A stretch of 64,000 nt of DNA from NCBI GenBank assembly GCA_016081115.2, contig CM071935.1:54050680-54114679 (forward strand), read 5' to 3'. A model generated the notes under the pieces. The model was not told the origin of the DNA and did not search any database. It saw nothing but the letters and a program-made list of their open reading frames with translations. A program made the position numbers and the translations under genes. Shown in pieces: positions 21,015 through 32,739 of the stretch (within the stretch, counting starts at the first letter, position 1; the number at the start of each line of letters is the position of its first letter). The stretch comes from Rehmannia glutinosa. Lineage: Eukaryota > Streptophyta > Magnoliopsida > Lamiales > Orobanchaceae.

Positions 21015-24000
21015 CTAGTAAGAAACACGTGCCACGCACGTGATCCACATGACTTTACAAAAATAATTATAATATTTAATAATTTTATTGATTAATATTA
21101 AAATATTAAAAGTGATATAAAAGGAAATAAATATTAACAAATACTAAAATTATTTAAATTAAAATATTTCAAAGTATTTCCATATATATTTTGTTTTATT
21201 CTGTAAGTATAGATCAAAATGAATTATCAAATAATTATAATTTTAAAGAACTCAATTTAACAAAAACTTGAAAATTGTGTAACAAGAAAATAAGTTATAT
21301 TAGCTTACGATCACATTCATCAATTTTCTATTCATTTTGATGGCTGTAAATGTCTTTTTTCTTAATTGATTTGAAAATTCTTTTAGCACTGTCCATTTTA
21401 CATAACCAGTCAAGTGATTTATCTTATAATTCATAAGCTAAAGATTAATAAATCACAAGTTTATCGCATTAATAAAAATTTAAAATATGATTAAATTATT
21501 TTTTTATACTGAAATTCATCATAAATGATTAAATATAACCGAAAAACAAAAATTGCAATATAAATTATATTTAAAACATGCACTTTTCATATATTATTAA
21601 ATTCTAATATAAAGTCAATCATTTTATCATAACACTTAAAGTTAATGTTATTGCAATTCTTCAGTTTTGAGTGTCTTAAAAATAAAATAATTTATATATA
21701 TATATATATAAGAAAAGTAACCCATTATTTTCATCGAGAGTCATGTGGTATTAAAAATTTATAAAAAAGTGATAAGTTGAAATCTAAATTTTGATACTCT
21801 AATCAATTGCATAAAAATATCTTCACTATAAATAATAAAACCAAAGACAGTCATATGAAAGAAAAAAACAAGTTATCAATTTTTTAAGGTGTTTGTCTTC
21901 AATAATTAAATATACTACTAAGAAAAATAAAAAAACTAATTTAATTTTTAAATTGCGTAAAGTTTTAGAATGATATATTATACTATTAGATATTATACTT
22001 GCAGTTGATGAATTTAATTATTTTTGTTTATTTTAAAATTACGTAGGTATAAATATTGTGAGTCATGTAGTTATGAATATTGTAATTATTCTTAATATAC
22101 TAAAACTAATCTATTTGTTTGAAGGGATAAATTTAAAATTGATCTCATTTACAAATCATACTTGTTATTTATTAAATGAGTTTACTTATTTCTCCTTTTT
22201 ACGTGACATATATGATCTTTTAGACTTAATCTAATTTGAGTTCATGTTTCACTCTTTGACATTATTTTTATTAAATTTAATTTTTTTGATACATGTTTTA
22301 TAATAAAATACCATATTGATATTTTAATATTATATTTTTCATGGTGTAATTTTTAAATGACATTCAAGTTTTATCATAAATATCAATGATTTTTTTTAAG
22401 TTTGCCTTCTAAACTTTTTATTAATATATATAAAATTTTAACTCCATTTCACACTTTATTATTCTTTTATTTTTTTATATATGTTTACTTTGATTAAATC
22501 AAATTCTATGTATTTAATAATATATTTTTAATATATTTGGCAATATATCGTCATGTAAGAAACTGAATGAGTGAGAGACTGCAATCATAATATATTAAAA
22601 AAATAATAAATTAGAAACTAAAAATTTATAATAATGGTAAAGAAAGTTAAGTAAAACTCAATTAACACAGAAATTAAAATTTAAAAGGTGATTTTTTTTG
22701 CTGCAACAAACTTGCTACGGTTCGTACTCTTTTTGACATTTTAATCCTATTCTTTTTATTTTATACTTTTTATTGATATGGTTTATTAAAACGAAATATG
22801 CATGAAATTGAAATAAAAAAATAACACTCTTGTTTTCTATATTATTTTTTTAAAACCATCAATAAAATTAATTTTAAAATTTCATATTATTAATCGAGAG
22901 AGAATTTTGCGACCACAAAAAGGAATATGTATTTTTTTTTATTTTTTATTTAGCATCAAACCCACTATTTTGTTTTATGCTTATTATGTCTTTTGTAATT
23001 TGATATTCCTCCTATACAAATATAATAGACATATTTAGTTGGTGAGAAAATCCAAAAGACTATCATAATTAATATAAAATTTAACATCATACTCAACTTT
23101 AAATAATTAAATTTTTTTCTATAAGGACTTATGTATATGTTTATGACCTATGGTTGGAAATTTTGAAACCTAATATCATTTGAAGCTGATATTATTTGAA
23201 AATTAATGTATCTTAGTCTTATGATTAAAAACTAATATATTTTCGGTTTTTGAAAAAGAATTACGTATAAATGTATCGTTCATTTAATTAAATAAACAAA
23301 TAAACATGCACACTTTTATTAATTTTATAAAGTATATTATATTATATATATGATTAGATACATATATAGCCATATATGTAGGTCCCAAGGGGTGTGAGTG
23401 TAAGGTTTAGAAGGGGGGGATTGAATAAACCTTACCAACTTTTCAAATTAGTCATTTTGAATATTCAGAGTTAATACTTCACAGCTGTGTCCTTGATGGA
23501 CGACTAAGTTAGTTAATCCAGAGTTAGTCACTCAACGGACTGACCGAGTGCATTGATAGAATAACTCAAATTGTTTTGACTAAAGACTTAACTCGATTTG
23601 TGATTTGTTTTATTGGAAGACTTAACACCCTTGAATTTGGTTAAGTTTGTTCTAATACTTGGTTTTAGCACTCGATTGATTATCAATTGGATAGCAAATT
23701 TATCCAGATATAAAAATAAGATGAGAAATTAAAGTCTTTGAAATGTAAATGACACAATAAGTTTTTATAGAGGTTCAAGATGGGGTAATTCTTCTACTCC
23801 TCTCTTCTCCAACTCCGGAGGAATCCACTAAGTATTGATCAATATACGAGTGGTTAATGTCCCATATACAAGTCTTGATCACACAACCGACTTGATCCTT
23901 TGGGACTCGATCCGGAGATGCTTGGTCACACAAACGGTGGCTTCTCGTGACGACTCGGCCTTCTTCACAGGCGTACCGCCTTTGCTACTACAGCCCACTT

Positions 24001-25531
24001 GCTCAAGCTTCTTGGATTTGATCACGAAGCCCTCCAAAACTTGAGACTGGTTCGACTTGAACCTTCCTACAATCCTCCGTGGAATGTAGACCCCTTGATT
24101 CTTCAAAAATTTCCTCTTCAACTCGATTGAAGTTATCTTTCCTTCACGGTGAGTGTTGGATTGATTTCCTTCGTAATGTAGGCTTGAGGATTGATCTTGA
24201 ATGATTTGAGAATATTTTTGTTATAGTTCAAATGTTTGCTTGAATGTTCGTGGTTGGGTAACCTTCTCTCGAGTTATTCCTCGGCCTTTTATAGTGATCT
24301 TTCAAAAATCGCCCGTTGAAGAGATAGCTTATTTTTGAAATTCACTTGTGGTCGTTGGCTTGTCTTGTTGCGATCCTTGAAATTGCCACTTCCTCGTATG
24401 AATGATTCTTTCACTTTTCGAGTTCGACCCAAGTGCAAAGTGCTTCCCATTGGTTTATTTCTCTTGCACGCTTCCTCGGGACCGAGCACTTCAAGAAAGC
24501 GATATGGAGGTATTACTTGTTTAAGTAATTCTCTTGATTTATGTGCAACGGATCTCTTTCGATTATCTCGACTTGACTGCATTTTCTTAACATCCCCAGG
24601 TGACTTCGAGTCATCTTCCAATCATTGGATGACTCTTCTGTCACTTCAATCTTGAGACTTGGCTATCTTGAGTTGACTTGACTGATACTTCACTCAGCTG
24701 CATCTCAACTGCACCTTCAGTCGAGTTCCTGTCTTCTCTTCTTTGCCACACTCAGCTGCCTCACAGTGGAGTCTTCCTTTTTGTCTCTAGTTGACTTCTT
24801 GCATGTTCAGGCATAATCGACTTGACTCACTCGACTAACGGCCCTATCTATTACAATGCAATTTACAACAAAAATGGGGTGCCAACTTCTATTCTAAGTT
24901 TTACATGGCATTTATCAAAATCTACAAAATAATTTCCCAACAATATAGGTATACATAAAAATGTAAATTTATCCAAATATATAGCTTAGAGTGATATATG
25001 ATAAATTTGTTAGTTCAAGGACATATTTCACACCACAAATTAAACGAAATAAATTACGTATTATTCCATGCATTTTATTCAGCATCAAAACACCTATTCT
25101 TTTTTTTTTTCCTTATTCTTTTACTTTAAATTGATCTTTCTTCCTCCCCCATATAATCAAGCATTGTAAAATTATAAGAAATACCCATAAACACTTAATT
25201 TTACACAGTGCTGAACTCAAATTGGTTAATATTTCTCATCTGAGATTCTTATATATGCTTATGACATATGGTTCGAAAGCTTTCGAAATCTAGTTTAATA
25301 TGAAACTAATATTATTTAAAAACTCAAAATATTTTAAGAGTTATAAGTAAAAGAATGAATAAATTTGAAGTGTAGAATATAAAAGGTTATTTGTCTTATA
25401 ATTGAACAAATAAAAACTAAAGAAATATGAAATTACCTAATTGCCCTTAAAATTAACTATGTCTAAAAGATATTTTTGTCGAATCAAAAGTTTCAAAAAT
25501 ACTCACACTTTTAAGATAAGTATAGAATAGA
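21015..25531 (-). mobile_element. Non-autonomous Helitron 3 (reversed)
   Basis: On the minus strand the 3' end has palindrome CACGTGCGTGGCACGTG followed by TTTCTTACTAG, with the next base T (21014 is A on plus). The 5' end on the minus strand is TCTATTCTATACTTATCTTA near 25531 (25537 is an equally possible boundary). The termini resemble, but are distinct from, those of the other two Helitrons here. The interior is very AT-rich with no genes. A solo LTR is inserted at 23377-24942, so the original element was about 3 kb. Confidence 0.6.
23377..24942 (-). mobile_element. Solo LTR of a Sirevirus-like Copia element
   Basis: It begins TGTAGGTCCC and ends TTTCCCAACA (TG...CA), with a 5-bp target duplication ATATA at 23372-23376 and 24943-24947. 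Read on the minus strand the end has the C-rich ATTCAATCCCCCCC then TTCTAAACCTTACA seen at the 3' ends of many Sirevirus-type LTRs. No internal region, primer-binding site or second LTR is next to it, so the element was reduced to one LTR by recombination. The open frames inside (for example 23835-24044) are not conserved genes. Confidence 0.75.
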
Positions 25532-26992
25532 TATAGATACAAAATAGCAATGGAATGGGTCAGAGTGGTTAATCAAAGGCCCAAACCCGTCTCGTGCCTA
25601 GAATGGGTCGGCGACCTACCGCGACTCACGGGACGGGACGACTCGTCCTAACATGAATTAAATAAACAAATAGAAAACATTGAAAAAAGAAAAAAAAATA
25701 TATATTTATATATATATTATAATATATTTATAAAATATTCTTTATAAAATTTGCCATTATCAATATATCTGCACATATTTACATACATAAATATTATATT
25801 ATAATATATATTATATATGAAAAATATACATTAAATGTATTAAAAAAAATAGCAGGCAGAGCGGTACTCGCGGGGGCGAAAACGATGCCCAAACCCGGCC
25901 TGCCCCGCCGCGAGTCACGGGTTTCTAGTTTTTTCCCTTTAAATTTGGATAAGACAAAGAGACTTGGGTTAGACTGTCTAACGGGTCTTTTCGTTAGATG
26001 GACCCAACCCGACCTGGGTTTTATTGTAATTTCATGCACTAGTAGTATTTTTGTAATATTTTGGGGCGGTGACATAGAATCTCTAGACCGGTGATATTTT
26101 TGTAATATTAGGGGCTGTTAAATATATTAGTTTTTCCTCTGAAAAGTATTAGTCGTACATCTGAAAAGTATTAGTAGTATAACTGAAAAGTATTAGTAAT
26201 GCTCTTGAACAATATTTTTAGTAGCCCCCATGAAAATTTTTGATTTTTTCCCTCAAAAGTATAAGTAATCCACCTAATATGTATTAATTGTCCCCTTGAA
26301 AAGTATTAGACAGTGACGTACTATTAGGAAACTTTCAAAAATATTAGTTTTTCCCGTGAAAAGTATTAGCAATCCCTCGGAAAAGTAATAGTAATCCTCT
26401 GGAAAAGTATTAGTAACCCCTTGAGCAGTTTTTTTAGTAATACTCACGAAAAATATTGATTTTTTTCGGCAAAAGTATTAGTATTTGCCCTAAAATATAA
26501 TAATAATCTTGTTGAAAAATATTAAGTTTTTCGATTAAAGGTATTTTAGTATTTTTCCTGAAAAATATTAGTAGCCCTTCTAAAAAGTATTAGCAGCGGT
26601 CAACGAATGTTGTTGTTGTGGTGCTAGCTAGTGGTTGTGCGGGTTAATGGGTAGATAGACCGCAAGTCGGATATTTAGATCCGTCTAACGGATTAGATCT
26701 GTTAGACGGTCTGACATGAGACTTACCCTTTGGATAAAGGTTTGGTAGAATAGCTCACATGTACTTAAATTTCGGGGTTTTTTTATAAATTAATTTAAAT
26801 TTTATATTTTTTAATTAACAATTAATACACCAAAAAAAAAAAAAAAGAGTTAGAGACCAAACAAAACAAACCCTAACCCACAAAATTGAAGTCCCAAATT
26901 TGCCAAACCACTCCACTGTTTGTATCCCCACACCATTCCAATGTCTTCGACGCCGTTGGTCTGAAAGTGTAAAACTCAAGACCACAACCAAT
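25531..26992. repeat. 1.46-kb direct repeat, copy 1 (downstream of the trihelix gene)
   Basis: It shares nearly its whole length with 28944-30392, from ATATAGATACAAAATAGCAA to AAGACCACAACCAAT, with scattered substitutions and small indels. In order it holds a GC-rich segment (GGGACGGGACGACTCGTCC), an AT-rich stretch, a GC-rich segment (about 25857-25920), a degenerate minisatellite and a CT-rich end. The left edge coincides with the end of Helitron 3. The repeat ends abruptly at 26992, inside what looks like a gene 5' region in copy 2. Confidence 0.85.
26125..26600. repeat. Degenerate minisatellite based on GAAAAGTATTAGTA
   Basis: More than a dozen imperfect units of GAAAAGTATTAGTA, each followed by a short variable spacer (ATCC, ACCCC, TGCTC), run across this interval. 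The same array is present in the second repeat copy at about 29535-30000, so it predates the duplication. Confidence 0.7.
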
Positions 26993-27852
26993 TGCATTAG
27001 GAAGTAACTGAGAGAAAAAAGCTCATAAGGTTTATTTAAAAGAATTGCTCCAAAGGGTGGGTTAAGCAATCGGTGTCATGTTCAATGATGTACATGCTGA
27101 TTGTACAAAATCAATCTTGTGATGTGACATTACTAGAACAACTATCTCAACTCATCGCTGTCTCATGATACTTTCCATGCAAGTGGAAAAACCTATGATG
27201 ATGACGACTTTGAAATTTTATCTCATTTCTTCTTCGTATGAAGGTTGCAGCAGGAAGAGTATCAAACGTAAAACTTTGCCACTTTGCATCAATTATAGTG
27301 CCAAGTAATTTTAGACAATTAATTGACACAGTGGGATAAGGTGATGTTGATTATGATGACGGTGGGTTAAGCGCAATAAAAGAGAGAAAAAAGAAGATAA
27401 GGAGGAGAAGGACATTTCTATCTTTAAAACTAAAAAGTGGGTAAAAAAGATATTTTTATCGAGAGTGGGTATAAAAGTAGCTTGTTATTCAATAATGGGT
27501 AGAAATGATCATATTCCCTTTCTGTAAAATAAATTTCGAATGTAATCGACCCAATAGAATATAAAGATGAAACACGATCTTAGAATAGAAAATGTGCACC
27601 AAAAAACCAGGGGTAACATAAAAGTCTCTGCAAATGAGAAATGCTGCCATATATAATAGCCATTTAGAATAATGAACTACAACACAAACACTTGACCTCT
27701 TTTATCACAATAAAACTAACTAATACTTCCAACAAAATAGTTCCACACCAATTTTTATTGTCTTGCAAATTAAGAAACCAAAAGGTACAGTAATTATAAC
27801 AATGGCAAGCAGTCAATTCAAGCTAGAAAGATAATCAGATAAAAAAGCTACA
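26993..27852. other. 3' flank of the trihelix gene, no second gene seen
   Basis: This is unique sequence between repeat copy 1 and the stop codon of the trihelix gene. The part nearest 27852 is the likely 3' UTR (minus strand). No conserved frame is seen; short antisense frames at 27147-27329 look random. Confidence 0.5.
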
Positions 27853-28914
27853 TCAACTACTGCCATTGTCATCGTTATCATCATCGTCTCCTCGCCTAAT
27901 CTTCTCAATCTCAGCTTGAGCTCTCTCTAGAATCTGTCTCTTCTGAAACTCCAAATCTCTGTGAAAATCCATCCGCATTTTTTCTAGCTCAACCATTTGC
28001 TGTCTCTTACTACTCTCGATCTTCTCGTAAATCCCACTAAATCTTTGAATCGAATCAGCAAGCAGTTTATACGAAACCACACTTCCCCCAGATTCATCTT
28101 CTCCTTCCTCATCAGATTCCGAATTTTCGGGACTATCTCTCATCTCGTCAAATCCATTCGATCGGTCTAAATAGACTTTAGGATCCATAAATACGTACTC
28201 CCCGGAGTCGACTCCACACGAAAGGCCTGCTTTTTGTGGTAGTGGTGACAAAAGAGCATCCATTTTCCTGAAATATATCCATTTACTTTCTGAACTCCCA
28301 ATATCTCCAAACTTTGTTTTCTCCTTTTTGTACTTTTTCTTTAGTGTATCCAAACGGTTTCGACACTGAGTATCCGTTCTTTCGATCTTCGAATCTTGGG
28401 ATACTTTCTCGGCAACATCTTGCCACTCTTCGGAACGGAGACTCTTTCTCCCTTGCTTGAGAAATCGATCGCCCCACACATTGAGTAAAATAAACGTCTC
28501 GTTTTCAGTCCAATCCGTGAGGGGATTTCGACCACCGTATGATGGCTTTGAGGCTGAAGCAGAACCAGACGATTGGGCGGGTAATCGTGGGGCAAACTCG
28601 TAATTTGATAATAGGATTTTTAGCTTCCTCTTCTTTGGGTGCCTCTGAAAATTACCAAAATCATCACCAACGTTGTCATCCTCATCGCCATATTCATAAT
28701 TACTTATTCTCTGAACACCATTCCCCCCACCATCATCGTCATCATCATCACCATCATCGATATCTTCTTCGATATCAGTATCCTCATCATCATCATCATC
28801 CTCGACGTATTTTCCAACATTCCGAGGATAATTGACATTTTCAACAGGAAAATCTTGGCCATTTATGCCAAAAGAGTTGGAGCGACGCCTATTATCATTC
28901 TCATCATCCATCAT
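27853..28914 (-). CDS. Trihelix transcription factor, SIP1/ASIL-like, single exon, 353 aa
   Basis: Nuclear DNA-binding protein of the plant trihelix (GT factor) family, probably a repressor-type regulator like the ASIL group. The start is set at 28914 (MMDDENDNRR). A longer frame to 28989 exists, but its extra 25 residues are encoded partly in the 1.46-kb repeat and look like chance. Domains: acidic runs at 38-62 and 75-86; basic nuclear-localisation-type PKKRKLK at 93-99; trihelix domain about 132-221 with DWTENETFILLNVWGDR, W164 and the KWIYFRKMDALL end; acidic Ser-rich linker 257-275; C-terminal helix 283-341, likely coiled coil, with many K/R/E/Q residues. An intronless structure is normal for this clade. 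The frame is intact. Its promoter must lie in or beyond repeat copy 2. Confidence 0.88.
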   Translation of the reverse strand: MMDDENDNRRRSNSFGINGQDFPVENVNYPRNVGKYVEDDDDDEDTDIEEDIDDGDDDDDDGGGNGVQRISNYEYGDEDDNVGDDFGNFQRHPKKRKLKILLSNYEFAPRLPAQSSGSASASKPSYGGRNPLTDWTENETFILLNVWGDRFLKQGRKSLRSEEWQDVAEKVSQDSKIERTDTQCRNRLDTLKKKYKKEKTKFGDIGSSESKWIYFRKMDALLSPLPQKAGLSCGVDSGEYVFMDPKVYLDRSNGFDEMRDSPENSESDEEGEDESGGSVVSYKLLADSIQRFSGIYEKIESSKRQQMVELEKMRMDFHRDLEFQKRQILERAQAEIEKIRRGDDDDNDDNGSS

Positions 28915-28943
28915 ACTCAAAGACCAATACACACAAAATACCC

Positions 28944-30392
28944 ATATAGATACAAAATAGCAATGGAACGGGTCAGAGTGGTTAATCAAAGGCCCAAACC
29001 CGTCTCGTGCCTAGAATGGATCGGCGACCTACCGCGACTCACGGGACGGGACGACTCGTCCTAACATGAATTAAATAAACAAATAGAAAACATTGAAAAA
29101 GGAAAAAAAATATATATTTATATATATTATAATATATTTATAAAATATTCTTTATAAAATTTGCCATTATCAATATATCCGCACATATTTACATACATAA
29201 ATATTATATTATAATATATATTATATATGAAAAATATACATTAAATGTATTAAAAAAAAATAGCAGAGGAGCGGTACTCGCGGGCGAACGATGCCCAAAC
29301 CCGGCCTGCCCCGCCGCGAGTCACGGGTTTCTAGTTTTTTCCCTTTAAATTTGGATAAGACAAAGAGACTTGGGTTAGACTGTCTAACGGGTCTTTTTCG
29401 TTAGATGGACCCAACCCGACCTGGGTTTTATTGTAATTTCATGCACTAGTAGTATTTTTGTAATATTTTGGGCGGTGTCATGTAATCTCAGACCGGTGAT
29501 ATTTTTGTAATATTAGGGGTCACATTAAATATATTAGTTTTTCCTCCGAAAAGTATTAGTCGTACATCCGAAAAGTATTAGTAGTATAACTGAAAAGTAT
29601 TAGTAATGCTCTTGAACAATATTTTTAGTAGCCCCCATGAAAAATTTTGATTTTTTCCCTCCAAAATATAAGTAATCCACCTAATATGTATTAATTGTCC
29701 CCTTGAAAAGTATTAGACAGTGACGTACTATTAGGCAACTTTCAAAAGTATTAGTTTTTCCCGTGAAAAGTATTAGCAATCCCTCGGAAAAGTAATAGTA
29801 ATCCTTTGGAAAAGTATTAGTAACCCTCGATAGTTTTTTTAGTAATACTCACGAAAAATATTGATTTTTTTCGGCAAAAGTATTAGTATTTGCCCTAAAA
29901 TGTAATAATAATCTTGTTGAAAAATATTAAGTTTTTCGATTAAAAGGTATTTTAGTATTTTTCTGAAAAATATTAGTAGCCCTTCTAAAAAGATATTAAT
30001 GATCAACGAATGTTGTTGTTGTGGTGTTAGCTAGTGGTTGTGCGGGTCAATGGGTAGATAGACCGCAAGTCGGATATTTAGATCCGTCTAACGGATTAGA
30101 TCTGTTAGACGGTCTGACAAAAGACTTAACCTTTGGATAAAGGTTTGGTAGAATAGCTCACATGTACTTAAATTTCGGGGTTTTTTTTATAAATTAATTT
30201 AAATTTTATATTTTTTAATTAACAATTAATACACAAAAAAAAAAAAGAGTTAGAGACCAAACAAAACAAATCCTAACCCACAAAATTGAAGTCCCAAATT
30301 TGCCAAACCACTCCACTGTTTGTATCCCCACACCATTCCAATGTCTTCGACGCCGTTGGTCTGAAAGTGTAAAACTCAAGACCACAACCAAT
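28944..30392. repeat. 1.46-kb direct repeat, copy 2 (upstream of the trihelix gene)
   Basis: Near-identical to 25531-26992 and in the same orientation. The left edge is only 30 bp from the trihelix start codon, so the repeat supplies most of that gene's upstream sequence. The right edge continues without a break into 30393-30614, suggesting that copy 2 is at the original position and copy 1 is the derived one. No terminal inverted repeats or target duplication were found, so it is not an obvious transposon. Confidence 0.85.
29535..30000. repeat. Degenerate GAAAAGTATTAGTA minisatellite, second copy
   Basis: Same unit and order as the array at 26125-26600, with a few differing bases. It lies within repeat copy 2. 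Confidence 0.7.
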
Positions 30393-30614
30393 CCAAACTA
30401 TATCCTCCAATCCTTATTTCCAAATCTCAGATTCGTCATTCATTCAACCACACCATTCTTGTCATGTTCCAACTCTAGATTTAATTTTAGTGATTCATAT
30501 TGTACTAGTAAGACATGTATAGAAAATCTGATTTTGATGGATTTGCTTTCCATTGCCTTTTTCCATCACTGAATCCTAGATCAGATCAGACCTATATCGG
30601 TTACTTTTATATAA
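30260..30614 (+). other. Possible first-exon region of an unidentified gene
   Basis: Composition shifts to C-rich and less repetitive. An open frame 30300-30572 reads, in part, TTTNPNYILQSLFPNLRF and is rich in Ser, Arg and Phe, as organelle-targeting N-termini often are. It runs across the copy 2 repeat boundary; the matching part of copy 1 is cut at 26992. It points away from the trihelix gene, so the two could be divergent. The large Helitron begins at 30615, breaking any downstream continuation. No family was recognised. Confidence 0.25.
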
Positions 30615-31428
30615 CTAGTAAGGTGCACGTGCGTTGCACGTGAACCATATAAATTTATTAATGTAATTAACAAAATAGTTTTTTATTATTTCACTATCAT
30701 ACATAGTGAAGACAATGTAAAATTGAAAATTAATGCCCAAAGAATGAAATGAGTTTCCTTAGAAATGTATCTATAAGAGCTTTATGAGTTAAGAAGTAAT
30801 GTCAAATCTATGACTCGAAAAAGAGGAAGTGAAAGGCGGAGTGATTCCAATACCAAATATATGTCTAACGCCAATTCCAGAAATATGTCAATAAATGATT
30901 ATGATCAATATCAATTAATCAATAAGTAAATCTACCATAATGTGTCAAAAGAAAAGAAAATAAGTTTAACTTCATTATAATACCATCCAAACACTGATTA
31001 GATTCTTCAGAAATCAAAGCATTAACCATCAATCATAGGATGGGCAAATGCGAAAGGAGGAAAATAGGAAAATACGTAGAGGAATGTGTCGGGGGATGGA
31101 AATAAGGTCAGACCCTTTTGTATATTCTCAGTTTCTTTCTCTGATTGAAAAAAAAAAAAAACAATTTTAGCCCTCTTCTTTGATCGTAAAAGAAAGAAAA
31201 AAACAAATTTTGAATAGATACTATTTAACTTTGGCAAAGAAACTCTTATATATGCATATTGGGACATTTGGTGAAAACCAGGTAAAAGTTTGAAATTCAA
31301 GATATAGAAAACAAATGACTGAAAAGTTGTGATCCTTTAAGATGTGCTTTTGGTGAATAAGAAAATAGATCTGAAAACTATTCGAGACACATTACAAGTG
31401 GAGCAGTGGGATATGAGATTTAGTATAA

Positions 31429-31680
31429 GGGATAATTACAAAAAGTGCTCCTTAGGTTTGACCTAATTACAAAAAAACCCAGCTAATTTAAAACTTACAA
31501 AAAGTACCCCTGAGGTTTGAAATATATTTCAAAATCCCCTTCATATTTGTAAAATCATTGCAGATTACCCCTTAATTTTAACACTAAATCAAACCTCAGG
31601 GGTATGGTTTGTAAGTTTTAAAGTTAGCTGGGTTTTTTGTAATTAGGTCAAACCTCAGGGGTACTTTTTGTAATTATCCC
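31429..31680. mobile_element. Perfect-hairpin MITE, 252 bp, 9-bp target duplication
   Basis: The left arm starts GGGATAATTACAAAAAGT and the right arm ends ACTTTTTGTAATTATCCC. The arms extend about 90 bp each and include GTACCCCTGAGGTTTGA / TCAAACCTCAGGGGTA. The target duplication TTAGTATAA is exact at 31420-31428 and 31681-31689, a Mutator-like size. The near-identical arms suggest recent insertion. The RNA would fold into a long hairpin, so it is a possible small-RNA source. Confidence 0.88.
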
Positions 31681-32739
31681 TTAGTATAATACAAAAGAAG
31701 AGAGAAATATAAACAAACAAAGGTCTCAAAAATATAAAGGGCTGAATGACGAAAAACATGGGCATGCTTTCTTTCGTAATTTCCAGAAGTAAAATTGAGA
31801 ATCCATAAAAATCCAATCTATATTATACTTCATAAAAAAGCCAAAAGCCTGTGAAGCATTTGTATTAACAACAATTATGTAGATAAAACATGACTGAAAT
31901 CATTTGTGCTTGAGTATTAACAGAAGAACAAACATAGCATTAAGATAGAGGAAAAAGAAAACCAAACAATAAGTCAAAATAGTAGACCTAGCAACACAAG
32001 GTAAATGAAAGACACCATTGATTCTTTGAGAAAAATCAAAAGCAACACTTTTACATAGTTGGGATACTTGAGCAAAGGAAAATATCATTAAGATAGGATT
32101 AACTAATCATACTCAAATAAAAACTTCAAAAAGACCCTCATAAATTGAAGTTCCACCAACAGTTTTTCTAGGCAAATTTCGCAGGATAAACAAAAAAAGC
32201 TGAGGCAAAAAAAGAAGAATAACTTGGACGAAATCAAGATGTTGAAAGAAAACCAAATCGCAAATCTAATTTTAAATTGAGAAAGTCCAATTTCTATTTC
32301 AAATTGTCATTTGAGAATCTAAAGGTGGAACTAACCTAGGGTTTGAATTAACTATTGGCTACTATGAAATAATCATTGAGCAATGCAAATCATTACATAT
32401 TTAGTACCAAATTGAGGAAATTCAAAACGGGATATGACCAAGATCTGGCTTGATAAAATAAACCCGATCATTAAGGCTGACCTATTTAATCCCAGGAGAA
32501 ATCCCTTTAAAAAATCGGAGGAAGCCCAGGTGCCCTTATCATTCTCCTATTGGCACCGTTCTACATATTAGTCGATTTCCACAACCCAACTTTTGACTGG
32601 AGTAATATAAGAAACCCTGTCTTGTTATCATAATCATAACAGGGTATCCACCACCAAATTAGTAATCTGACTCGCTAAGAATATAAAGTGATAAATTGAG
32701 ATTAAAGCCAAGAATAGGCAAGAAAAACGCACCAAATGG

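Noticed and set aside
27853..28914. Trihelix gene as the Myb-like accessory ORF of a PIF/Harbinger transposon
   Set aside because: Long acidic tracts, the basic PKKRKLK signal and the C-terminal helix fit host SIP1/ASIL-type factors. No Harbinger transposase or 3-bp TTA/TAA-flanked termini is seen.
28915..28989. 25-residue N-terminal extension of the trihelix frame
   Set aside because: It is encoded across the edge of the 1.46-kb repeat, is hydrophobic unlike the acidic N-terminus that follows, and a tandem MM at 28914 gives a natural start.
28539..29064. His- and Ile-rich plus-strand frames opposite the trihelix gene
   Set aside because: They are the antisense of GAT/GAC acidic codons (poly-Asp), not independent genes.
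25531..30392. The 1.46-kb repeats as LTRs of a retrotransposon that captured the trihelix gene
   Set aside because: No TG...CA ends, no primer-binding site or purine tract, no target duplication, and copy 2 continues smoothly into unique sequence.
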